Shown one piece after another: positions 41,869 to 46,767 of a stretch of 46,767 bases of DNA. A program made the translations under genes and the position numbers. The notes below the pieces were generated by a model. That model saw nothing but the letters and a program-made list of their open reading frames with translations, searched no databases and had not been told where the DNA came from. Origin of the DNA: Ruegeria lacuscaerulensis (GTDB taxonomy: Bacteria > Pseudomonadota > Alphaproteobacteria > Rhodobacterales > Rhodobacteraceae); NCBI RefSeq assembly GCF_013033355.1, contig NZ_WQDY01000018.1, forward strand, positions 1 through 46,767, read 5' to 3'. Numbering within the stretch: position 1 is the stretch's first letter; the number at the start of each line of letters is the position of its first letter.

Positions 41869-42858
41869 ATGGGCCTGTTGGTCGATGGCAAGTGGCATGA
41901 CACGTGGTATGACACCAAATCCACAGGTGGCGCGTTCAAACGAAGCGCCGCGCAGTTCCGCAACTGGCTAACCGCCGACGGCACGCCCGGCCCTTCGGGC
42001 AAGGGTGGGTTCAATGCGGAACCGGGGCGCTATCACCTCTATGTGAGCCACGCGTGCCCCTGGGCGCATCGAACGCTCATCTTCCGCGAACTCAAGGGGC
42101 TAAACGACCTGATCTCGGTTTCGGTCGTTCATCCGGATATGCTGGATAAAGGTTGGACCTTCGAGACGGATGACAACGGCGCGACCGGAGACGATCTTTA
42201 CGGGCTGGATTATGCCCATCAGGTCTATACCAAGGCGGATCCGTCCTATTCCGGCCGTGTAACTGTGCCAATCCTTTGGGACAAACGGCAAGAGACGATC
42301 GTTTCCAATGAAAGCTCGGAAATCATCCGCATGTTCAATTCGGTGTTTGATGGCATCACCGGAAACACCGATGACTATTGGCCCGAGGCGATGCGCGACG
42401 ACATCGAGGAGGTCAACGCTCGCATCTATTCCGACGTCAATAACGGGGTCTACAAGTCCGGTTTCGCCACCAGCCAAACCGCTTATGACAGTGCGGTGGG
42501 ACCGCTATTTGATACTCTGGACTGGCTCGAACAGCGCCTGTCTCAGAGCCGCTATCTGATGGGTGACCGCGTCACCGAGGCCGATTGGCGCCTGTTTACC
42601 ACTCTGATCCGGTTCGACCCGGTCTATCATCTGCATTTCAAATGCAACCGGCGGCGACTGATCGACTATCCGAACCTGTGGGCCTACACGCGCGAGCTAT
42701 ACCAATGGCCGGGCGTCGCACACACGGTCAACATGGAGCACATCGTGCGCCACTATCACTATAGCCACGAAAGCATCAATCCGCATCGCATCATCCCGAC
42801 CAACCCGGTGCTGGACTTCATGGAACCTCATGGGCGCGGTCAGCGACCCGCTGCGTAG
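41869..42858 (+). CDS. Glutathionyl-hydroquinone reductase, Xi-class GST
   Basis: It reduces glutathionyl-hydroquinones, releasing the hydroquinone. The YqjG/ECM4/PcpF family signature is YVSHACPWAHRTL, with catalytic Cys63; DGKWHDTWY near the start and RFDPVYHLHFKCN in the C-terminal domain are also typical. The length of 329 residues is normal. I chose the ATG at 41869 with GGAGG upstream; the longer frame from 41794 lacks similarity. It overlaps the receiver gene by 19 bases, convergent. Confidence 0.93.
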   Translation: MGLLVDGKWHDTWYDTKSTGGAFKRSAAQFRNWLTADGTPGPSGKGGFNAEPGRYHLYVSHACPWAHRTLIFRELKGLNDLISVSVVHPDMLDKGWTFETDDNGATGDDLYGLDYAHQVYTKADPSYSGRVTVPILWDKRQETIVSNESSEIIRMFNSVFDGITGNTDDYWPEAMRDDIEEVNARIYSDVNNGVYKSGFATSQTAYDSAVGPLFDTLDWLEQRLSQSRYLMGDRVTEADWRLFTTLIRFDPVYHLHFKCNRRRLIDYPNLWAYTRELYQWPGVAHTVNMEHIVRHYHYSHESINPHRIIPTNPVLDFMEPHGRGQRPAA

Positions 42859-43202
42859 TGCTCGACCATCGCCGCCAGATCCTCTGGCGGCGTTGCGCTT
42901 TGCACATAAGCGCAAGCGTTAGGGCTGTGGGCAAAGATCGACCCGTCCGAAAAGAAGGTGGTATTGGTGACAAAAATCACCCGTGCCTCGGGGCGGCGAT
43001 AACTGGCGAAATCTGCGACGGCCAGCGCGCTGCCCGCCTCTAACACCAAATCGAGCACAATGATATCGAACTCAGCCCCATAGAGCGCAAGAATTGCAGC
43101 CTCTTGCCCAGTGACCAACGTCACTTCGGCACCCTGTCGTTCAAGATGCCTTTGCCAGACCCGACCCAGATCGGGGTTACTCTCAACAATCAAAACATTC
43201 AT
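42840..43202 (-). CDS. Stand-alone receiver domain protein, atypical
   Basis: A 120-residue receiver domain alone. The phosphate acceptor is Asp51 in IIVLDLVLE and the Thr site is in FVTNTT. The acidic pocket is reduced to Glu7 and Asp11 around ESNPD. The conserved Lys of the usual 'K-P' motif is missing: the segment is YVQSATPP. Signalling by phosphorylation may be weak or absent. The ATG at 43202 is two codons after a TTG start of the open frame. A perfect CtrA-type box lies 69-84 bases upstream. The partner kinase is unknown. Confidence 0.82.
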   Translation of the reverse strand: MNVLIVESNPDLGRVWQRHLERQGAEVTLVTGQEAAILALYGAEFDIIVLDLVLEAGSALAVADFASYRRPEARVIFVTNTTFFSDGSIFAHSPNACAYVQSATPPEDLAAMVEHYAAGR

Positions 43203-43270
43203 ACGCAAAACCTCGGCCCATGTTGTGGTGAGTAGTGCCGATCCCTGTGGTTTGTGATCACGTTATTTCC

Positions 43271-43286
43271 TTAACAAAGTGTTAAC
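43271..43286. promoter_or_regulatory. CtrA-type binding box between the receiver gene and cobC
   Basis: TTAACAAAGTGTTAAC reads TTAA-N7-TTAAC, the full CtrA consensus of alphaproteobacteria. It is also the inverted repeat TTAACA-AAG-TGTTAA. It lies 69 bases from the receiver start and 98 from cobC. No B12 riboswitch is visible in the region. Confidence 0.55.
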
Positions 43287-43383
43287 GCTGTTTTCGGCTT
43301 TTCGTGACCGCGCGGATTCGCTTGTAAAAACGGCGAAAATCCGCTTGAAACAGCCAGAAATACGCGATTCCGGCGGGACCTAG

Positions 43384-44349
43384 ATGACAAGCTCTGACAA
43401 AAACTTGAACCCACGGGCTGCGCGAGACCACGGCGGCGGGTTGGATGCAGCGATTGCGGCCTGTGGCGGCGCGCGCGGGAACTGGATCGACCTTTCGACC
43501 GGAATCAATCCTCATCCGTACCCCATAGCCGCGCTGGCCGATGAAGATTGGACAGCCCTTCCAGATCACGGCGCATTCGAACAGCTGTCGCAAGCCGCCC
43601 GACACTTCTGGTCAGTCCCGGCAGACGCGGCCGTTTTGCCCTCGCCCGGCGCATCGGCCCTGATCGCCCGTATCCCCGCACTTGCGTCGACAGGCCGCGT
43701 TCAGATCACCATGCCCACTTACAATGAACATGCCGCGGCCTTTTCCGCGCAGGGCTGGAAAGTTCAATCTGGTGGACCGGCCCAGGCCCGCGTCATCGTC
43801 CACCCCAACAATCCAGATGGTCGCTATTGGGACAAGTCAGACGTGAATGCCCCGCTGACCATAATTGACGAGAGCTTTTGTGACGTCACTCCAGAGGTGT
43901 CACTGATCCACCTGGCCGCGCGACCGGGCGTGATCGTTTTGAAAAGCTTCGGCAAGTTCTGGGGGCTGGCCGGGCTGCGTCTAGGGTTTGCAATCGGTGA
44001 TCCACTGCTGATCGCCCGCCTGAACGACCTGACCGGCCCTTGGGCAGTGTCTGGGCCGGCGCTTCGCATCGGTCAGCGCGCCCTGACCGATCCCGATTGG
44101 GCCAATTCCACCCGTCAGCGCCTGGCGACGGATACCGCTCGACTGGATGCGCTTATGATCGCAAAAGGCGCGCAGCTTGCTGGCGGCACCACACTGTTCC
44201 GCCTCTATCAAGTCGATGACGCTGCCCAATGGCAAACCCGTCTGGCCCGCGCCCATATCTGGAGCCGCATCTTCCCCTATTCCCAAACCTACCTGCGGTT
44301 GGGCCTGCCCCCTGCAGATGGCTGGGACAGGCTTGAGGCCGCACTGTGA
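43384..44349 (+). CDS. cobC: Threonine-phosphate decarboxylase (cobalamin synthesis)
   Basis: A PLP enzyme that makes (R)-1-amino-2-propanol phosphate, the linker of the B12 nucleotide loop. It has HGGGLDAAIAACGG at the start and IDLSTGINPHPYP (35-47), typical of CobC/CobD. PLP contacts are Asn142/Asn143 (HPNNPDGRYW), Asp162 (IIDESFCD) and the Schiff-base Lys191 (SFGKFWGLAGLRLG). The length of 321 residues is normal. It overlaps the next gene by four bases (GTGA). Confidence 0.92.
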   Translation: MTSSDKNLNPRAARDHGGGLDAAIAACGGARGNWIDLSTGINPHPYPIAALADEDWTALPDHGAFEQLSQAARHFWSVPADAAVLPSPGASALIARIPALASTGRVQITMPTYNEHAAAFSAQGWKVQSGGPAQARVIVHPNNPDGRYWDKSDVNAPLTIIDESFCDVTPEVSLIHLAARPGVIVLKSFGKFWGLAGLRLGFAIGDPLLIARLNDLTGPWAVSGPALRIGQRALTDPDWANSTRQRLATDTARLDALMIAKGAQLAGGTTLFRLYQVDDAAQWQTRLARAHIWSRIFPYSQTYLRLGLPPADGWDRLEAAL

Positions 44350-45266
44350 GCACCGCCTTCCTGCTGGTCTGCGCCCTATGTCTGGACGCCGCCTTAGGTG
44401 AGCCGGACTGGTTATGGTCGCGCGTCAAACACCCGGCGGTCATGATCGGCTACGTGATCGGCGCGCTGGACAAGCGCTTGAACCATGGGGCGCAGCGACG
44501 TTTGAAAGGCGTAGGTGTGGTCGTTCTACTGGTCGTAGGCGCGCTGGGGATCGGTTGGGGGCTAAGCTTGCTGGGTTCGGTGGTCCAGATCATCGCCTGC
44601 GCCATCCTGCTAGCGCAAAAATCGCTGGTGGCCCATGTACGCGCAGTCGCAGACGGATTGCGGGTATCCCTGCCCGAGGGGCGCGCCCAAGTCGCGATGA
44701 TCGTTTCACGCGATACGCGCGACATGACGCAGGCGCAGGTGGCACGATCCACCATCGAAAGCGCGGCCGAGAACCTGAGCGACGGGGTCATTGCGCCCGC
44801 CTTCTGGTTTCTTATTGGCGGTTTGCCCGGACTGCTGGTCTACAAAGCCGTTAACACGGCCGACAGCATGATCGGCTACCGGACCGACAAATACCGAGAC
44901 TTCGGCTGGGCCGCCGCCCGTCTGGACGACCTGCTGAACCTGATCCCTGCCCGCCTGACCTGCATGATGATCGTAGCCCTATCAGGCCAATGGGCGCGCT
45001 GGTCTGCGATGGTCGCCGATGCGCGCCGGCATATCTCGCCCAATGCAGGCTGGCCCGAAGCCGCAATGGCCCGCGCTCTGAACGTGGCCCTAGCCGGGCC
45101 TCGCAGTTATGACGGGCAATTGCGCGATCTTGCCTGGGTCAATGGTGACGCCCCCCGCGATATCGGCGCGTCAGAGGTTTTCCGCGCATGTGACATGCTA
45201 TGGCGGGTTTGGGGGCTTGCGCTTGGCCTCGTGTCGGTGTGGGTTGGGTTTAGCTTTATTCTGTAA
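44346..45266 (+). CDS. cbiB: Adenosylcobinamide-phosphate synthase (CbiB/CobD)
   Basis: An inner-membrane enzyme that attaches aminopropanol (phosphate) to adenosylcobyric acid. Family motifs are DAALGEPDWLWSRVKHPAV near the start, VSRDTRDM, STIESAAENLSDGVIAP and YKAVNTADSMIGYR. The length of 306 residues is normal, with four or five helices. The GTG start overlaps the cobC stop. In Paracoccus and Pseudomonas naming it is cobD. Both B12 genes fit with the adenosyltransferase at 5.2 kb. Confidence 0.94.
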   Translation: MSTAFLLVCALCLDAALGEPDWLWSRVKHPAVMIGYVIGALDKRLNHGAQRRLKGVGVVVLLVVGALGIGWGLSLLGSVVQIIACAILLAQKSLVAHVRAVADGLRVSLPEGRAQVAMIVSRDTRDMTQAQVARSTIESAAENLSDGVIAPAFWFLIGGLPGLLVYKAVNTADSMIGYRTDKYRDFGWAAARLDDLLNLIPARLTCMMIVALSGQWARWSAMVADARRHISPNAGWPEAAMARALNVALAGPRSYDGQLRDLAWVNGDAPRDIGASEVFRACDMLWRVWGLALGLVSVWVGFSFIL

Positions 45267-45278
45267 CGGACCCGTTTC

Positions 45279-46442
45279 ATGCGCTTGCTTTCTGGCCTTT
45301 TGGCCACCGCCCTGCTGACCTCGCCCGCCTTTGCCCAATGTGGCGGAGGGTTCAATAGTTTCGTCAAGGATCTGAAATCCGAGGCCGCGCAGCAGGGCTT
45401 TGACCACGCCACCGTCAACGCCTTCTTCAAAGGTGTGCAGCAGGACAACGCAGTGCTGAAAGCCGACCGCGCGCAGGGCGTGTTTCAGAAACCGTTCATT
45501 GAATTCTCGCGCCGCCTGATTTCGCAAAACCGGATTGATCGCGGGCGGGCCATGTCGCGCAAATATGACGCGGTTTTTGACCGGATCGAGCGCGAATACG
45601 GCATCTCGCGCGGCGTACTGCTGGCCTTCTGGGCGTTCGAAACCGATTACGGCGCGTTTCAGGGAGATTTCAACACCCGCAACGCGCTGGTCACGCTGGC
45701 CCATGATTGCCGCCGTCCCGAACTGTTTCGCCCTCAAATCTTCGCCGCCATCGAATTGTACGAGCAGGGCAATTTCGATCCCGCCCGCACCACCGGGGCT
45801 TGGGCCGGAGAAATCGGCATGGTCCAGATGCTGCCCCGCGACATTCTGGAAAACGGTGTGGACGGAGATGGGGACGGTAAGGTCTCACTGAAAACCTCGG
45901 CCCCGGATGCGCTGATGTCGGGCGCAAAAATGCTTTCGAGCTTTGGCTGGCAGCCAGGTCAGCCATGGCTGCAAGAGGTCACGGTACCCGAGCGAATGGA
46001 CTGGTCCCTGTCCGGCCCCGGCAAGCCGCGCCCTGTGTCCGAGTGGCAGGCGATGGGCGTTCGGGCCCGCAGCGGGTCGCTGTCCAACCTGCCCGCCTCG
46101 CTGATCCTACCGCAGGGGCATAAAGGGCCTGCCTTTCTGGCCTATCCGAATTTCGACGTCTATTTCGAGTGGAACCAAAGCTTTACCTACGTCCTGACCG
46201 CCGCCTATTTCGGCACGCGGTTGGAGGGTGCGCAGATTTATGATGCAGGTAACCCGGCGCAGGGCCTTTCTGGCGCGCAAATGAAGCAACTACAGAGCAA
46301 ACTTCAGGCCCGCGGCCATGACGTGGGCAAGATCGACGGGATTCTGGGGGCCGGAACACGGGCGGCCGTGCAGGCAGAACAGGTGCGGCTGGGATTGCCT
46401 GCGGATGCGTGGCCAACGGTCGAGTTGTTGGGACGGTTGTAA
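45279..46442 (+). CDS. Lytic murein transglycosylase, MltB type, with peptidoglycan-binding domain
   Basis: It cleaves the glycan strand of peptidoglycan, forming anhydromuramic ends. A signal peptide ends near AFA-Q (residue 19/20), with no lipobox, so it is soluble in the periplasm, unlike lipid-anchored E. coli MltB. The SLT_2 catalytic domain has the acid Glu121 in AFWAFETDYGAFQG and GEIGMVQMLPRDI. The C-terminal part (about 325-387) is a peptidoglycan-binding domain (GLSGAQMKQLQSKLQARG). The length is 387 residues. It begins 12 bases after cbiB but has no functional link to it. Confidence 0.93.
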   Translation: MRLLSGLLATALLTSPAFAQCGGGFNSFVKDLKSEAAQQGFDHATVNAFFKGVQQDNAVLKADRAQGVFQKPFIEFSRRLISQNRIDRGRAMSRKYDAVFDRIEREYGISRGVLLAFWAFETDYGAFQGDFNTRNALVTLAHDCRRPELFRPQIFAAIELYEQGNFDPARTTGAWAGEIGMVQMLPRDILENGVDGDGDGKVSLKTSAPDALMSGAKMLSSFGWQPGQPWLQEVTVPERMDWSLSGPGKPRPVSEWQAMGVRARSGSLSNLPASLILPQGHKGPAFLAYPNFDVYFEWNQSFTYVLTAAYFGTRLEGAQIYDAGNPAQGLSGAQMKQLQSKLQARGHDVGKIDGILGAGTRAAVQAEQVRLGLPADAWPTVELLGRL

Positions 46443-46767
46443 ATACTCAAATAATATTCCGCAATAACTCTGAATGAAGTTAACGTTGGGTAAAAAAAGT
46501 ACTACTTGCGAGCTATGTTTTTTCACCCGGCAGTCGCAGCTTTATGGCGCCCACAAGGTATTTCCACGGATATCTTTTACAGTGATCCAGTTGCTGCAAC
46601 ATCTGATTGTAGTCTACACTTTTTACCTTAAGCGCCCCCGTTGTTTTATCCAAACCTTTCAGGATGTCTCCAAGTGTCACATTCAGCAGGCGCAACGCTT
46701 CATCCATCTCTGCTAGGTTCTGGACCTATTAATTTGGTTGCCGTCGACTTTGCTGCGTGATTCAAGC
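46443..46767. other. AT-richer end of the window
   Basis: This stretch after the transglycosylase gene is clearly poorer in G and C than the rest. It holds one doubtful small reading frame on the minus strand (46513-46707) and no recognised motif. It could be the edge of a different region that continues beyond the window. Confidence 0.5.
46513..46707 (-). CDS. Hypothetical small protein (64 aa), doubtful
   Basis: A frame that encodes a mostly helical, basic protein (MDEALRLLNVTLGDILKGL at the start, RYPWKYLVGAIKLRL near the end). An in-frame stop lies 19-21 bases upstream, so the start is 46707 or later. The ribosome site is weak (AGAG directly before the ATG). The amino-acid pattern is plausible for a real protein and better than the opposite-strand frame. 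No family recognised. Confidence 0.3.
   Translation of the reverse strand: MDEALRLLNVTLGDILKGLDKTTGALKVKSVDYNQMLQQLDHCKRYPWKYLVGAIKLRLPGEKT

Noticed and set aside
43203..43383. Cobalamin riboswitch before cobC
   Set aside because: I looked for the conserved B12-box and multi-arm layout in these 181 bases and found neither; the region is also too short for a typical full element plus promoter.
46474..46716. Plus-strand frame of 80 codons at the right edge
   Set aside because: Rich in Cys, Phe and His with no ribosome site; the opposite frame is more protein-like, though also doubtful.
1..46767. CRISPR arrays, insertion sequences, prophage or toxin-antitoxin pairs
   Set aside because: No regular direct repeats, transposase, integrase or phage proteins are found on either strand; the gene content is chromosomal core.

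Overview
The window is a gene-dense, GC-rich chromosomal segment of an alphaproteobacterium, most likely a marine Rhodobacterales (Roseobacter group, Ruegeria-like). Evidence is the ChvG/ChvI two-component system beside a short HPr kinase, RapZ, a mannose-type EIIA and HPr, with divergent pckA; a methylsuccinyl-CoA dehydrogenase of the ethylmalonyl-CoA pathway; a full-length RelA/SpoT enzyme next to rpoZ; a DUF6473 protein; and a CtrA-type box. There are no phage genes, insertion sequences, CRISPR arrays, rRNA or recognisable tRNA genes. Nearly all of it is housekeeping or clade-core sequence.

Layout. 1-3.2 kb: start of tuf (cut by the window edge), a lipoprotein and parC, leftward. 3.4-9.6 kb: SH3 protein, SDR, a small membrane protein with a PduO-type cobalamin adenosyltransferase, etfB-etfA, DUF6473 and 3-hydroxybutyryl-CoA dehydrogenase. 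9.6-17 kb: acyltransferase, then the leftward cluster chvI-chvG-hprK-rapZ-EIIA-HPr, divergent from pckA. 17-21.9 kb: a candidate small RNA, a small helix-turn-helix protein, two membrane proteins, mcd, a lipoprotein and a META protein. 21.9-32 kb: a long leftward series folK, rpoZ, rsh, DUF2062, pdxJ, a membrane protein, acpS, lepB, rnc, era, DUF1491, a small secreted protein, recO. 32-36.6 kb: rightward NYN nuclease, then overlapping ispH-DUF3429-methyltransferase-rnhA-TRIC, and a lipoprotein. 36.6-39.9 kb: leftward def-def-fmt-two GlsB-like genes-arginase family gene. 40-46.8 kb: PatB lyase, a hypothetical protein, glutathionyl-hydroquinone reductase, a lone receiver protein, two cobalamin genes, a lytic transglycosylase and an AT-richer end.

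How the genes work together. EtfAB is the expected electron acceptor for Mcd; hydroxybutyryl-CoA dehydrogenase, Mcd and PckA sit on routes that turn C2 and C4 acyl units into central metabolites and sugars, and the adenosyltransferase plus the cobalamin genes supply the B12 coenzyme that the ethylmalonyl-CoA pathway needs. The incomplete phosphotransferase set (HPr with His15 and Ser46, EIIA, HprK, no sugar permease) beside ChvG/ChvI looks like a regulatory rather than a transport PTS.

I see no complete undescribed multi-gene system. The best leads are: a leader hairpin that would hide the ribosome binding site of the arginase family gene (37428-37478); a second deformylase without the metal-binding Cys and catalytic Glu (38883-39377); a candidate small RNA on the minus strand (about 17137-17234); a perfect CtrA box between an atypical receiver gene and cobC (43271-43286); and a pair of identical palindromes at the starts of chvI and pckA.
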